NCBI RefSeq assembly: GCF_900141835.1 | Contig: NZ_FQZD01000007.1 | Location: 160,671-224,670, forward strand | Length of the DNA: 64,000 nucleotides | Reading direction: 5' to 3' | Source: Propionispora hippei DSM 15287 | GTDB lineage: Bacteria; Bacillota; Negativicutes; Propionisporales; Propionisporaceae | Part shown: positions 33,616-43,391 of the stretch, in pieces | Position numbering within the stretch: the first letter of the stretch is position 1 | How the letters are laid out: every line of letters begins with the position of its first letter | Notes under the pieces: model-generated | What the model saw: the letters and a program-made list of their open reading frames with translations, nothing else | What the model was told of the DNA's origin: nothing | Databases searched by the model: none | Program-made: the position numbers and the translations under genes

Positions 33616-35841
33616 TTAGAGGGAATAATTCATGCTTAGACTATAGGTTCTGCCGCTGGTGGCTTCTGTTGCATAGAACTTACGATTAAACAGATTCTGG
33701 ATGCCGAACTGAAGGGTAGCCTGGTCGTTCAGTTTATAATTCAGCGAAGTATTTATCACAAAAAAGGCATCTTCGGAATTATATTCGCCGGTAGACAGAT
33801 CCGGGCTTTGCCGTTCACTGACATATTGCGCATCGGTTAGCCAGTTCACTTTATTTTTGCTATATTCCACGCCAGCGTGCAGCAAATGCTTGGGAATATC
33901 CCAGTTGCGGGTCGTTTGGCCGCTGGACGTATTTTCACCGCTTTCAAAGGTATAGTTAAGATAGGAAGACCAGGTTGGCGTCATTTTGCTCTTCAGTTCA
34001 AATTCGATACCTTTGGCAGTTCCGCTGTCTAAGTTATAGTAAGCCTTTACCGAATTTTTGATTGCTGAAACTATTTTATCTTCCGTTTTCACATGGAACA
34101 GGGTGACACCCAGTGAGGTTTTCTGATCCATTTGCTGCTTCATGCCGATTTCAAAGGTGTTTGAGGTCTCCGGCTTTAGATCGGGATTGGCTTGTATGGA
34201 ACTCATGTCAGTGCCAGCCCGGCGGTATAACTTATAGATTGTCGGGGGATTGAAGGAATGACCGTAACTGGCGTAGTACTTGGTGCGGTCGTTCTGGGCA
34301 TATTCGAAGGCTAGTTTCGGACTTAGCTCGGTGAATTCGGCAGAGGGATAATCCTGTTTGCTGCCACTGACTAAGCAGTAGCCGCCTTCTTTATTGTACT
34401 GATCCAGGCGCAAGCCGGTATACATGGTCCAGCGGTCGGAAGCGGCATATTCATCCTGAGTGAAAACGGCCCAGGAGTTGGTGGAACCTTCGCTTTGGGT
34501 GGTTAAAGCTCCCACGGTGCTCCAGTCGCGCCAGTGACTCAGCGCGTAAGAACTGTAAGTCATTTTTTCTTTTATCCAGCTAAAGCCGGAGACGATGGTA
34601 TGGCGGTTGAAATCCCAGGTTTTTTGGGCATCCAGATTATAGTTTTTACTGGGATACATCGCTAAGGTGCCGCTGCCTGTCCAGTTGATTGAGTTGGCGG
34701 AGGAACCGGCTTGACTGTAGCCCTCTTTCGTCACATCGGACAGACCCAGCCCGACAGTGATCTTATTCTCTGTGTCTTCTTATTTCAGTCTGTGAAGGTC
34801 CTGCTCTCTTTCGCCAACATAGCCCAGATAAGCGGAAGGGGATAAGGTCACATAGGTATTGTCCTGAGTCCGGATAGTACCGTAGAAGAGAGGATTGCCG
34901 CTGCCGTCATAAGCGTAGGTGAAAGGGTTGTGATAGGCATATTGGTAGTTGTTATGCATGTATGAGTAGGACAGGGTTTTAGTGGTATCCAGCAGGTAAT
35001 TCAGGTCAAGAAAGTAATTTTCGCTTAGCTTGCTTTTTTCGCCGCGACCGCCAAGTAGATAGGTCCCGTTGCCAAGTTTGGGGAGTGTTACATTTAGGGT
35101 GGGAGTACCTATAGTCTTACCAGGTGTAACGTAGTAACCGGAATAGCCGTCTGTAGAACGCTTTTCATAACCGGTATTGAAGGAAAGCTTATCGTTGGTG
35201 CTGCCGCCAATTCTAATTCCCCGCTGCCAGGTATTGTTGCTGCCTGTTGACAGGGTCAGATCGGTCTTTACTTCACCGCTGGCCGGAGCCGGCTTTTTGG
35301 TAATGATGTTGATGACGCCGGCAACTGCATGTCCGCCGTAGAGCGAGGAACCGGCGCCCCGGACAATCTCGATTCTTTCCACGTCGCTGATGGGGAAGGA
35401 ATCCCAGGCTACACTGCCGTCAAAAGAGGTATTTATCTGTTGGCCGTTGTACAAGACAAGAATATTGCCGCTGCCAAAGCCACGTATTGACAGGGCATCC
35501 TTCACTTCTGCCGTAGGTTTCACATACAGGCCGACTTCATTTTGCAAGGCTTCCCGTAAACTGAAAATATTGCGTTTCTTTAAATCCTCAGCGGTAATAA
35601 CCGTCACGTTGGCCGGTACATCTTTAAGTCTTTTGGCGACTCTGGTTGCTGTAACGATAAAGTCGTCGAAGGTATATTCGGGAATTTGGTCTGACTCTGT
35701 TGCTTTTCCTTCCGCCTCCCGGTTGCTTTCTGTTGCCACCGTCTCTGGCGAAGCTGTTTCCGGCGGAGCTGCTTGTACCGATGTGGCTATTGCCATACAG
35801 GCCAGCAGCATAATCCCTGATTTTTTTGTAGTAGAATACAT
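33616..35841 (-). pseudogene. TonB-dependent outer-membrane receptor interrupted by one in-frame stop (BtuB-like)
   Basis: A single 741-codon frame interrupted at one point: after ...REQDLHRLK a TAA (34780-34782) is followed in the same frame by EDTENKITVGLGL... The N-terminal piece (353 residues) has a signal peptide, the TonB-box region YTFDDFIVTATR and the plug domain (PANVTVITAEDL, IRGFGSGNILVLYNGQ, IEIVRGAGSSLYGGHAVAGVINIIT). The C-terminal piece is the rest of the beta barrel, ending YSLSMNYSL. Full length fits a vitamin B12 or siderophore receptor, and the upstream cobalamin riboswitch favours corrinoid uptake. A barrel cut in two should not work, unless this is a sequencing error or a read-through codon. 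Confidence 0.88.
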
Positions 35842-35903
35842 GGTGTCTTTTTCGCTCCTCTGTCAATTTTGAAATAAAAGCAACCATACCTCTGACCGGA
35901 AGC

Positions 35904-35943
35904 AAATAAAAAAGAGCTTTTCCCATGCAAAGAAAAAGCTCAT
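35904..35943 (-). terminator. Riboswitch-linked terminator
   Basis: On the minus strand GAGCTTTTT...AAAAGCTC is followed by TTTTTTATTT. It lies between the cobalamin riboswitch and the receptor start, where an expression platform for transcription termination would be. Confidence 0.75.
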
Positions 35944-36004
35944 TGTTCATATTCACAATAAGTAAATCCCCTTCCCATCGCTCGCAGGTCAAACGGTGAT
36001 TGCT

Positions 36005-36162
36005 AAACAGGCAGTTCTCCTGGCTCCAGTTCATAGCTCCTTCGCGCCTTCCCAAGGCTGTAGCCCCAGTGACATAATTGCGAATTTGCTCCCTGATACA
36101 GTGGCGGGACCGCGCTGACCTTACATCAGACTTCCCTATTAAGTCCTTTCGGACACCTGTTT
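36005..36162 (-). ncRNA. Cobalamin (B12) riboswitch
   Basis: Read on the minus strand the stretch contains the family's conserved blocks in order: CCGAAAGGACTTAATAGGGAA, then GCGCGGTCCCGCCACTGT, and GAGCCAGGAGAACTGCC. The closing stem pairs AAACAGG with CCTGTTT (36156-36162 with 36005-36011). It precedes the TonB receptor and PepSY genes by about 165 bases with a terminator between. High cobalamin should switch both off. The bases from 36163 to 36550 upstream of it hold no clear gene apart from the promoter region of the next ABC gene. Confidence 0.93.
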
Positions 36163-36550
36163 CAAACCATATGAAATTTTTTCAATCTTTACTATGGGTT
36201 ATCGTATCAGTTGGTTTTCCTGTTGTCAATGTATTTTCGACAAAATTTGCTATGATCTTAGGCCGGTTTGGATAAAACGAAATGCAGGACCCGTGGCATT
36301 TGCCACATCAGGATAGTGTTCAGAAGAGTTGACAGATGGAATAATGGCAAGAAACCGTTCGCCGGAAGACAGGCGGTTCTTATTTGTTTTGAGGGGAAAT
36401 TCTGTCTCTTTTTGCGCTTGCCTAGAGGAATATGGTAAGATGGAGACAAGGGGTGTTTTTCAACTACACGGAATGTTCCCTGAAAGCGCTTTTTACGGGA
36501 CCTGCTGCCGGTCTCGAGCGCTGCTTAGTTTGTGTACAATGGAGGTAACT

Positions 36551-38302
36551 ATGTCGATTTGGTCCAGTTTTATTCAGTATTATAAGCCATACCGGCGAAT
36601 TTTCTTTATCGATCTGGCATGTGCGTCCGGGGTGGCATTGGTTGATATTGCCTTTCCCCAGATTCTGTATTATCTGACTCATTACGTGTTTGTCCGCAGC
36701 GCGGCGGAAATTTTGCCGATTCTGGGCTGGATCGCTGCCGGTATGTTTTTTCTGTATGGTATCCGGTATGCATGTCAGTATTATATTACCACCTGGGGCC
36801 ATATTATGGGCGCCCACATGGAAAGCGACATGCGGCAGGATTTATTCGACCACTACCAGCGGCTGTCCTTTTCCTACTATGACCGTAACAATACCGGGGA
36901 GATGATGTCCAAGCTGGTATCCGACCTGTTTGATATTTCCGAGCTGGCTCATCATGGACCGGAGAACCTGTTTATCTGCAGTCTGAAAATCATCGGTTCT
37001 TTTGCCCTGCTGCTTTTTCTAAACGTTAAGATGACCTTGATTCTGGCTGTTGTCACCGGATTGATGATTGTTTTCAGTATCTATAAGAATCGCCGGATGA
37101 AGGCCGTGTTTATGGATAACCGGAAAAAGATTGCCGGCGTCAATGCGAGGGTACAGGACAGCCTGGCCGGCATCCGGGTGGTTAAATCCTTTGCTAACGA
37201 GGATTTGGAGCGGGAGAAGTTCTGTGACAGCAATGAACAGTTTTTGGATTCGAAAATCAGCAGCTATCAGATTATGGGAACCTTTCAAGCCGGCAATGGA
37301 CTGTTTCAGGGTCTGCTTTATACAGCGGTTTTAGTCAGCGGTGGCTACTTTGTGGCCGAGGGAGCATTGCGGGGGTCCGACCTGGCGGTGTATGCCTTGT
37401 ATATCGGGATTTTTATGAATCCCATTGATGTGCTGATCAACTTTACCGAGCAGTTTCAACGGGGCTATTCCGGGTTTAAGCGGTTTTTAGAGGTCATTCA
37501 CACCACGCCGGAGATTTTGGAGAAGCCCCATGCCATGCCGCTGGGGGAAGTGAAGGGAAATATTGAGTATAAGAACGTATCGTTTCACTATAATCAAAAC
37601 TCACAAGTGCTTGACGATGTGAATATTTCTATTGAAGCCGGCAAAACAGTCGCATTGGTGGGACCGTCAGGCGGCGGCAAGACAACGCTTTGTTCCATTC
37701 TGCCACGTTTTTACGATGTCAGCGGCGGTGCTGTGTTGATTGACGGCAAGGATGTGCGGGACGTTACGTTGAAATCGCTGCGCAGTGCCATTGGCATTGT
37801 ACAGCAGGATGTCTATATGTTTGCCGGTTCGATTCGGGAGAATATCGCCTATGGCCGGCCCGAGGCGACGGAAGCGGAAATCATGGAGGCGGCCAAACAT
37901 GCCAACATTCACGATTTTATCATCAGTCTTCCAGAGGGTTATGACAGCTATGTGGGTGAACGGGGTACCCGTCTGTCGGGCGGACAGAAACAAAGACTGG
38001 CGATCGCCCGGGTATTTTTGAAAAATCCATCCATCCTTATTCTCGATGAGGCTACGTCTGCCCTGGATAATGAAAGCGAACGCTATATTCAGGCTTCGTT
38101 GGAAAAGCTCTCCAAGGGCCGGACGACCATTGTAGTGGCCCATCGTCTGAGCACCATCCGCAATGCTGACGAGATCATCGTTATCAATCAGAACGGAATT
38201 CAGGAGCGGGGCAATCACGAGGAGTTGCTGGCGAGAAACGGTCTGTACGCCAAGTATTACAATATGCAGTTTGAAGGATTGGATGAGTTGCAGCCGGACT
38301 GA
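36551..38302 (+). CDS. ABC exporter, fused permease-ATPase (MsbA/multidrug type)
   Basis: A 583-residue half-transporter. Six membrane helices occupy about residues 15-310 and the ATPase the rest. Walker A GPSGGGKTT is near 373, the Q-loop IVQQDVYMFAGS follows, the signature LSGGQKQRLAIARVF near 476, Walker B ILILDEATSALD, and the H-loop VAHRLSTI. ATG 36551 has GGAGG at a good distance; the frame is open 74 codons further upstream without support. Such proteins form homodimers and export lipids, peptides or drugs. No partner or regulator gene is adjacent, so the substrate is unknown. Confidence 0.9.
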   Translation: MSIWSSFIQYYKPYRRIFFIDLACASGVALVDIAFPQILYYLTHYVFVRSAAEILPILGWIAAGMFFLYGIRYACQYYITTWGHIMGAHMESDMRQDLFDHYQRLSFSYYDRNNTGEMMSKLVSDLFDISELAHHGPENLFICSLKIIGSFALLLFLNVKMTLILAVVTGLMIVFSIYKNRRMKAVFMDNRKKIAGVNARVQDSLAGIRVVKSFANEDLEREKFCDSNEQFLDSKISSYQIMGTFQAGNGLFQGLLYTAVLVSGGYFVAEGALRGSDLAVYALYIGIFMNPIDVLINFTEQFQRGYSGFKRFLEVIHTTPEILEKPHAMPLGEVKGNIEYKNVSFHYNQNSQVLDDVNISIEAGKTVALVGPSGGGKTTLCSILPRFYDVSGGAVLIDGKDVRDVTLKSLRSAIGIVQQDVYMFAGSIRENIAYGRPEATEAEIMEAAKHANIHDFIISLPEGYDSYVGERGTRLSGGQKQRLAIARVFLKNPSILILDEATSALDNESERYIQASLEKLSKGRTTIVVAHRLSTIRNADEIIVINQNGIQERGNHEELLARNGLYAKYYNMQFEGLDELQPD

Positions 38303-38355
38303 TATGACCGGAATTTGGCCGGCTGCAACGGAAGTAAAGAAAGGCATAGAGAAAG

Positions 38356-38396
38356 AAAAGGACTGTTTCAATATAGGGTTGAAACAGTCCTCTTTG
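38356..38396. terminator. Terminator after ABC exporter
   Basis: AGGACTGTTTCAA (38359-38371) pairs perfectly with TTGAAACAGTCCT (38379-38391), followed by CTTTG. It lies about 55 bases after the exporter stop. Confidence 0.75.
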
Positions 38397-38559
38397 CAAT
38401 TGCCGGATTTTTTATTTTGACGCATCTTGCGGTAAGTTGCTTATAAGTATTACAATAAAAATATTGCAAAACTTGTAAACTTTACTTTTATTTGCCTGTT
38501 TTGCGTAGTGCGAACGGAAAAGGGAGTTAGCTTGCTTATCGGAAGGGAAGTGAAATCTT

Positions 38560-41331
38560 GTGAAGCGAATTGAAAAAATTTATGAGTATATTTGCGAACA
38601 GTCAAACGAGTATACTCTGGAGCAACTGTTAGGCGAGGCCGGCGTGGACGCAGCCGCTATTTCGGAACGGCTGGGCATTTTACGGAACAATGTCAGTATG
38701 GAACTGAACGTATTATTTAAAATGGGCAGGATTATTAAGATTAAAGGCAGACCGGTCTTGTATTTCGATAAAGAGACGCTGGAGCGTTTGTGCGGAAAAA
38801 AGCTGGGGCCGGAACCGGTTGAAGTAAGCAGCCTGAAAGAACTGCTTGACGAGAACGAAGATGTCTTTTTGGAGAAAAACCCCTTTAAACATTTGATCGG
38901 CGTAAACGGCAGCTTAAAGGGCCAGGTGGAACAGGCCAAGGCGGCCATCCTTTACCCGCCCAACGGACTGCATACTTTAATTGTCGGGCAAACCGGCGTC
39001 GGAAAGACCCTGTTTGTCAATATGATGTACAATTACGGGAAATTTTGTGAACGCCTTAAGGAAAACGCGCCGTTTAAGGTATTTAACTGTGCCGATTACT
39101 ATAATAATCCGCAACTGTTGGTATCGCATATTTTCGGTCATGTGAAAGGAGCCTTTACCGGCGCCGACGCCGATAAAAAAGGGATGGTTGAAGAAGCAAA
39201 CGGCGGGATTTTGTTTCTCGATGAAATTCACCGTCTGCCGCCGGAAGGCCAGGAAATGATTTTTTACTTTATGGATACCGGCACGTATAACCGGCTGGGC
39301 GAAACCGACCGCAAGCGCCGGGCCAGGGTGCTCATCATTGGCGCGACAACCGAAGAACATACCTCGTCATTAATCAAAACATTCATTCGTCGCATCCCGA
39401 TCGTAATTACCATTCCTCCTCTGCAGGAGCGTCCCGTCCGGGAGCAGGTGGATATCCTGAAATTCCTGCTGACCAATGAGGCGCACCGGGTGAATAAGCC
39501 GATCAGGATTACGTCGGAGGCGGTCAAAGCGCTGATTGCCAGCGTATCTTTCGGCAATATCGGGCAATTGAAATCCAACATCCAGTTAGTTTGTGCCAAA
39601 GCGTTTGTGAACGGGATTAATAAAAACTATATTGAGATTGATTTTAAATCATTGCCGGAACATTTTAAGAGCGGCTTGCTGACCCTGGGGGCCAGGCGCC
39701 AGGAAATGCTTGAACTGGACAAACACATTGAGGAAGAAATTATCGTCAGTCATCAGGAATATAAGGTGCTGGTGGAAGACGACCCTTATGAACCGCCGTT
39801 CAATTTGTACAAGATTATCGAAGGCAAAGCCGCTATGCTGAAAGCGGAAGGCGTGCAGGACGAACTGATCCAGAATTTTATCATGGCCGATATCAACCTC
39901 CATATTAAGTCCTTCTACAACAAATTTAATACCCACTTGAGCACCAGGCAAAGAATATTAAAAATTGTAGACCGTAAATTGCTGGAACTGGCTGAAGAAA
40001 TCCAGCAGTTGGCCAAACAGCGGCTGAAACGGGATTATCAGGACCGGTTTCTGTATGCGCTGAGTTTGCATCTCAGTGCTTTGCTGCGCCGTCTGGAAAG
40101 CAATCAGACCTTGCAATATACCAATGTGGTAAGCGCTGTGCGGGATTATCCCGATGAATACAAGCTGGCGCTGGAAATAAAGGCGTTAATCGAGGATAAT
40201 TATCATGTGGCGATACCCAAGGAGGAACTGGAGTATTTTACACTGTTGTTAAGTTCGGTCCATGAAGTGGATCAAAGCGGGCAAATTTTTATTATTGTGG
40301 CCATGCATGGCAACAGTACAGCCAGTTCTATGGTGAACGTAGTGCAAAAACTGCTGGGCTATGACAATATGGTGGCGGTGGATATGCCGCTGGAAGTCAG
40401 CCCCAAGGATATTCTGGATAAGATTATCCAGTCTGTGCAGGAAATCAACCATGGCATAAAGGGAATCCTGCTGTTGGTGGATATGGGCTCTTTAACTAAT
40501 TTTGAAGATGCGATTATGGAAAAATGCCGGGTCAAAGTACGGACGCTGGATATGGTCTCCACACCGCTGCTCCTGGAGGCCGCCAGAAAGGTCAACGAAT
40601 TTGGCCAGGAGCTGGAAGATATCTACACGGCCCTGCAGAATTTTCAAGGCTACGGCAGCCGCCAGCGAAAACGGTCTTACGAAAACGAAGGTGTCATTTT
40701 AACGATTTGCGCCTCCGGTGAAGGCACGGCGATCAAATTGAAAGAGCTGGTGGAGGACATTCTAGGCAATATGGTGGATGATCCTATTGAGGTCATTCCG
40801 CTGAGCAGCAAGAATATCAAAGAGAATGCGGAGAGAATTCAGCAAAAACATAAAATCCTGGCGTCGGTGGGGATTGTCAATCCCGGCATAGACGCTCCGT
40901 TTGTGCCCCTGGAAACGCTGATTAACAGCCGGGGTGAAAAGATACTGAAAAATATCATCAGGAACAATTTTTCCGTAGTGGAAAAGAAGCAGAATGTTGT
41001 TGTGAAAAATCTGAGCGAAGACAGTCTGAAACAGTTTTTAACCTACTTAAATCCGGCTAAAATTATTAGTGTATTAGAAGAATTTATTAGTGTATTAAAA
41101 AAATCCTTAAAAAGGGAATTTACTAATACAATGGAAATCAAGCTGATGATTCATTGCGGCTGTGCCCTGGAACGGATGGTCATTCAGGATGGACTGATCT
41201 ATAAGGGAGATAAGAGCCGTATTAATCCTGTCCATGTGCAGGGTATCAAACGGTCGGCTCAGGTCTTCAAAGATACGATAGGGATTGAATTGACCGAGGA
41301 TGAAATATTGTATATTGCCGAGATGCTGTAA
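38560..41331 (+). CDS. levR: LevR-type sigma-54 activator with PTS regulation domains
   Basis: A 923-residue regulator. In order: an N-terminal winged-helix region (about 1-75); an AAA+ sigma-54 interaction domain (about 110-345) with Walker A GQTGVGKT, GAFTGADADKK containing the GAFTGA loop, and LFLDEIHRLP; a first PRD (about 455-560); an EIIA-Man-like domain with IFIIVAMHGNS (phosphorylatable His near 587); an EIIB-like segment (about 705-800); and a second PRD at the end with IHCGCALERM. Phosphorylation by HPr and by its own PTS sets its activity. It starts with GTG. The downstream mannose-type PTS operon carries a sigma-54 promoter, so it is the obvious target. The symbol is by family only. 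Confidence 0.9.
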   Translation: MKRIEKIYEYICEQSNEYTLEQLLGEAGVDAAAISERLGILRNNVSMELNVLFKMGRIIKIKGRPVLYFDKETLERLCGKKLGPEPVEVSSLKELLDENEDVFLEKNPFKHLIGVNGSLKGQVEQAKAAILYPPNGLHTLIVGQTGVGKTLFVNMMYNYGKFCERLKENAPFKVFNCADYYNNPQLLVSHIFGHVKGAFTGADADKKGMVEEANGGILFLDEIHRLPPEGQEMIFYFMDTGTYNRLGETDRKRRARVLIIGATTEEHTSSLIKTFIRRIPIVITIPPLQERPVREQVDILKFLLTNEAHRVNKPIRITSEAVKALIASVSFGNIGQLKSNIQLVCAKAFVNGINKNYIEIDFKSLPEHFKSGLLTLGARRQEMLELDKHIEEEIIVSHQEYKVLVEDDPYEPPFNLYKIIEGKAAMLKAEGVQDELIQNFIMADINLHIKSFYNKFNTHLSTRQRILKIVDRKLLELAEEIQQLAKQRLKRDYQDRFLYALSLHLSALLRRLESNQTLQYTNVVSAVRDYPDEYKLALEIKALIEDNYHVAIPKEELEYFTLLLSSVHEVDQSGQIFIIVAMHGNSTASSMVNVVQKLLGYDNMVAVDMPLEVSPKDILDKIIQSVQEINHGIKGILLLVDMGSLTNFEDAIMEKCRVKVRTLDMVSTPLLLEAARKVNEFGQELEDIYTALQNFQGYGSRQRKRSYENEGVILTICASGEGTAIKLKELVEDILGNMVDDPIEVIPLSSKNIKENAERIQQKHKILASVGIVNPGIDAPFVPLETLINSRGEKILKNIIRNNFSVVEKKQNVVVKNLSEDSLKQFLTYLNPAKIISVLEEFISVLKKSLKREFTNTMEIKLMIHCGCALERMVIQDGLIYKGDKSRINPVHVQGIKRSAQVFKDTIGIELTEDEILYIAEML
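41068..41097. promoter_or_regulatory. Tandem AGTGTATT box pair inside the 3' end of levR (possible enhancer)
   Basis: Two copies of ATTAGTGTATTA lie exactly 21 bp apart (41065-41076 and 41086-41097), two helical turns, inside the levR coding region, where they encode ISVL...ISVL. The same spacing and core recur upstream of the PTS promoter at 41455-41484. The site lies about 480 bp before the sigma-54 promoter, a distance compatible with enhancer action. Confidence 0.45.
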
Positions 41332-41349
41332 CTGCTTTACAGCCAAGGG

Positions 41350-41391
41350 AAAACGATTCTTACCGCGTTACGCGGTAAGAATCGTTTTTTT
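41350..41391. terminator. Terminator of levR
   Basis: A perfect 18-bp stem (41350-41367 with 41371-41388) with a 3-base loop and a T-run, 18 bases after the levR stop. It cleanly separates the regulator from the PTS operon. Confidence 0.9.
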
Positions 41392-41454
41392 ATCTGAGAT
41401 CACGGAAAAATCATTTTAAAAAGCTGATATTCTTTTTTGTATTTTTTCTGATTA

Positions 41455-41484
41455 AGTGTATTAAAAGAATTTGATAGTGTATTG
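41455..41484. promoter_or_regulatory. Tandem AGTGTATT boxes upstream of the PTS promoter (likely LevR binding site)
   Basis: AGTGTATTA at 41455-41463 and AGTGTATTG at 41476-41484 are 21 bp apart, the same arrangement as in the 3' end of levR. They sit about 70-95 bp upstream of the -24 element at 41550, where sigma-54 enhancers usually lie. Confidence 0.55.
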
Positions 41485-41549
41485 GAATTTGTTCCGGCAC
41501 TGAATTTTGCCTTGCTATCAGTGGCGGGACGGGTTTCGATACAGGCAAT

Positions 41550-41565
41550 TGGCATGGGGCTTGCA
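41550..41565 (+). promoter_or_regulatory. Sigma-54 promoter of the mannose-type PTS operon
   Basis: TGGCATGGGGCTTGCA: the GG (41551-41552) and GC (41563-41564) pairs have the invariant 10-base spacing of -24/-12 promoters. It lies 53 bases before the EIIA start and downstream of a LevR-type activator gene. Confidence 0.85.
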
Positions 41566-41617
41566 CATAGTATGATCGGAAAACGAAAAACATTTGTTTT
41601 GTTCTAGGAGGGTAGTT

Positions 41618-42040
41618 ATGATAGCTGTTGTGATAAGTTCTCATGGCCGTTTTTCGCAGGAAATCCTGAAATCGTGCGAGATGGTTTGCGGGACCAGGGA
41701 AAACGTAAGGGCTGTAACCTTTGATGCCGGTGAGAGCGCCGATTCTTTAGTTGATAAATATAGAGCGGTTATCAAGACCATGGATGTAAGGGAAGGGATT
41801 CTCTTCGTTACCGATCTATTTGCCGGCAGTCCGTATAATGCAGCCTGCAGAATTTCGCTGGAAGCTGAGAATGCCGGCGTGGTAGCGGGGCTTAACATGC
41901 CCATGCTGCTGGAAATTTTAAGTTCGCCGGCGCTAAGCCTGCAGGAAGCGAAACAGGTTGCCCAGACGGTGGGGAAAGAAGGGATTCGGGCTTTTGAGAC
42001 GGTGACTGCCGAAGAAGATAGCGATAAGGAGGAATTATAA
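41618..42040 (+). CDS. PTS mannose/fructose/sorbose-family IIA component
   Basis: A 140-residue cytoplasmic phosphocarrier. The active histidine lies in VVISSHGRFSQEI (about His10), and the domain continues with FVTDLFAGSPYNAA and NMPMLLEIL, both typical of EIIA-Man. ATG 41618 is chosen because AGGAGGG precedes it. It is the first gene of the operon, 53 bases after a sigma-54 promoter, and passes phosphate from HPr to the IIB gene that starts 1 base after its stop. Confidence 0.9.
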   Translation: MIAVVISSHGRFSQEILKSCEMVCGTRENVRAVTFDAGESADSLVDKYRAVIKTMDVREGILFVTDLFAGSPYNAACRISLEAENAGVVAGLNMPMLLEILSSPALSLQEAKQVAQTVGKEGIRAFETVTAEEDSDKEEL

Positions 42041-42041
42041 T

Positions 42042-42527
42042 ATGAACATTGTGCTGGCGAGAATTGACGACAGACTGATTCACGGGCAGGTGGTGACGAC
42101 CTGGTCCAAGGAAACCAAGTGTGAAAGAATTATTGTTTGCAATGATGAAATTTCGCGGGACACCATTCGCAAGACGCTGCTTACCCAGGTAGCCCCACCG
42201 GGAATTACGGCCAGTGTTGTTGATATCGACAAGGCCATCCGGGTTTACAATAATCCTAAGTATGCGGAAGCACGGGCGTTGCTCTTGTTCACTAATCCCA
42301 CAGATGTGCTGAGAATGGTTGAGGGAGGTGTTGGAATAACCAGTGTCAATATTGGCGGGATGAGCTTCAAAGAGGGGAAACGGCAAATCACCAAGGCCGT
42401 ATCCGTCAATGAACAAGATGTCAAAGCATTTCAGGAACTGCATAACCGAGGAGTGGAACTGGAAATCAGAAAGGTAACTACCGATTCTAAATTGGATTTG
42501 ATGTCTGTGTTACAAAGCGGACATTAA
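42042..42527 (+). CDS. PTS mannose/fructose/sorbose-family IIB component
   Basis: A 161-residue cytoplasmic protein. The phosphorylated histidine sits in RIDDRLIHGQVVTTW (about His15), the hallmark of this IIB family. Other family segments are IVCNDE, LLLFTNPTDVLRMVEGG and INIGGM-like VNIGGMSF. GGAGG overlaps the end of IIA, so translation is probably coupled. The sugar cannot be told from IIB alone. Confidence 0.92.
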   Translation: MNIVLARIDDRLIHGQVVTTWSKETKCERIIVCNDEISRDTIRKTLLTQVAPPGITASVVDIDKAIRVYNNPKYAEARALLLFTNPTDVLRMVEGGVGITSVNIGGMSFKEGKRQITKAVSVNEQDVKAFQELHNRGVELEIRKVTTDSKLDLMSVLQSGH

Positions 42528-42561
42528 ATAAAGTCAGACAACATCATAAGGAGGAATTTGT

Positions 42562-43371
42562 ATGGAAATTAGTGGTATCCAAATTGTTCTTATCTTTATC
42601 GTTTCCTGCATTTGCGGTATGGGAAGTGTGCTGGATGAGTTTCAGACTCACAGGCCGCTTATTGCCTGCACCCTGATTGGTCTGATTCTGGGCGATGTGA
42701 CTACAGGCATTATCATTGGCGGTACTTTGGAAATGATTGCCCTGGGTTGGATGAACATTGGTGCGGCCATGGCGCCTGATGCGGCTTTGGCTTCGGTTAT
42801 ATCCACCATTTTGGTTATTGCCGGACATCAGAATATTGGCGCCGGCATTGCCGTTGCCATGCCGTTGGCAGCAGCAGGTCAGGTATTGACCATCTTTGCC
42901 AGAACCATTACCGTTTTCTTTCAGCATCAGGCTGATCTGTATGCCGAAAAAGGCAGTTTCCGTGGCATTGATATCTGCCATATCTTAGCTTTGTTTGTAC
43001 AGGCGCTGCGGGTAGCTATTCCGGCCGTACTGGTGGCTGTGTTCATTGGAACCCACGCCGTTCAAGCTATGTTGGCCGCCATTCCGCCGGTCGTAACGGG
43101 GGGACTGCAGGTTGCCGGCGGCTTTATCGTCGTTGTCGGTTATGCCATGGTTATTAACATGATGGAAGCTAAATACCTGATGCCGTTCTTTTTCCTGGGC
43201 TTTGTGCTAGCGGCATTTACTTCTTTCAATCTGGTTGCTTACGGTGTCATTGGTATTGTGCTGGCTATTTTGTATATTCAATTGCATCCGAAATACGCTG
43301 CTGCCGGTGGCTTGGCCCTGCAACAATCGGCGTCGGCTAAAGACAGCGATCTGGATGACGAACTGGATTAA
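42562..43371 (+). CDS. PTS mannose/fructose/sorbose-family IIC component
   Basis: A 269-residue inner-membrane protein with many hydrophobic helices that forms the sugar channel together with IID. It contains RPLIACTLIGLILGDVTTGIIIGGTLEMIALGWMNIGAAMAPD (landmarks: GGTLEM near 53 and NIGAA near 64), a signature of the family. AAGGAGG precedes the ATG. It lies between IIB and IID, the standard gene order. Confidence 0.9.
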   Translation: MEISGIQIVLIFIVSCICGMGSVLDEFQTHRPLIACTLIGLILGDVTTGIIIGGTLEMIALGWMNIGAAMAPDAALASVISTILVIAGHQNIGAGIAVAMPLAAAGQVLTIFARTITVFFQHQADLYAEKGSFRGIDICHILALFVQALRVAIPAVLVAVFIGTHAVQAMLAAIPPVVTGGLQVAGGFIVVVGYAMVINMMEAKYLMPFFFLGFVLAAFTSFNLVAYGVIGIVLAILYIQLHPKYAAAGGLALQQSASAKDSDLDDELD

Positions 43372-43391
43372 AGAAGAGGAGGAATGCAGGC

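Noticed and set aside
35624..36055. 143-codon reverse frame across the riboswitch and receptor start
   Set aside because: It reads through the cobalamin aptamer and terminator and overlaps the receptor signal peptide out of frame.
40502..40721. Small forward frames inside levR
   Set aside because: Out-of-frame shadows without start signals inside a well-supported coding region.
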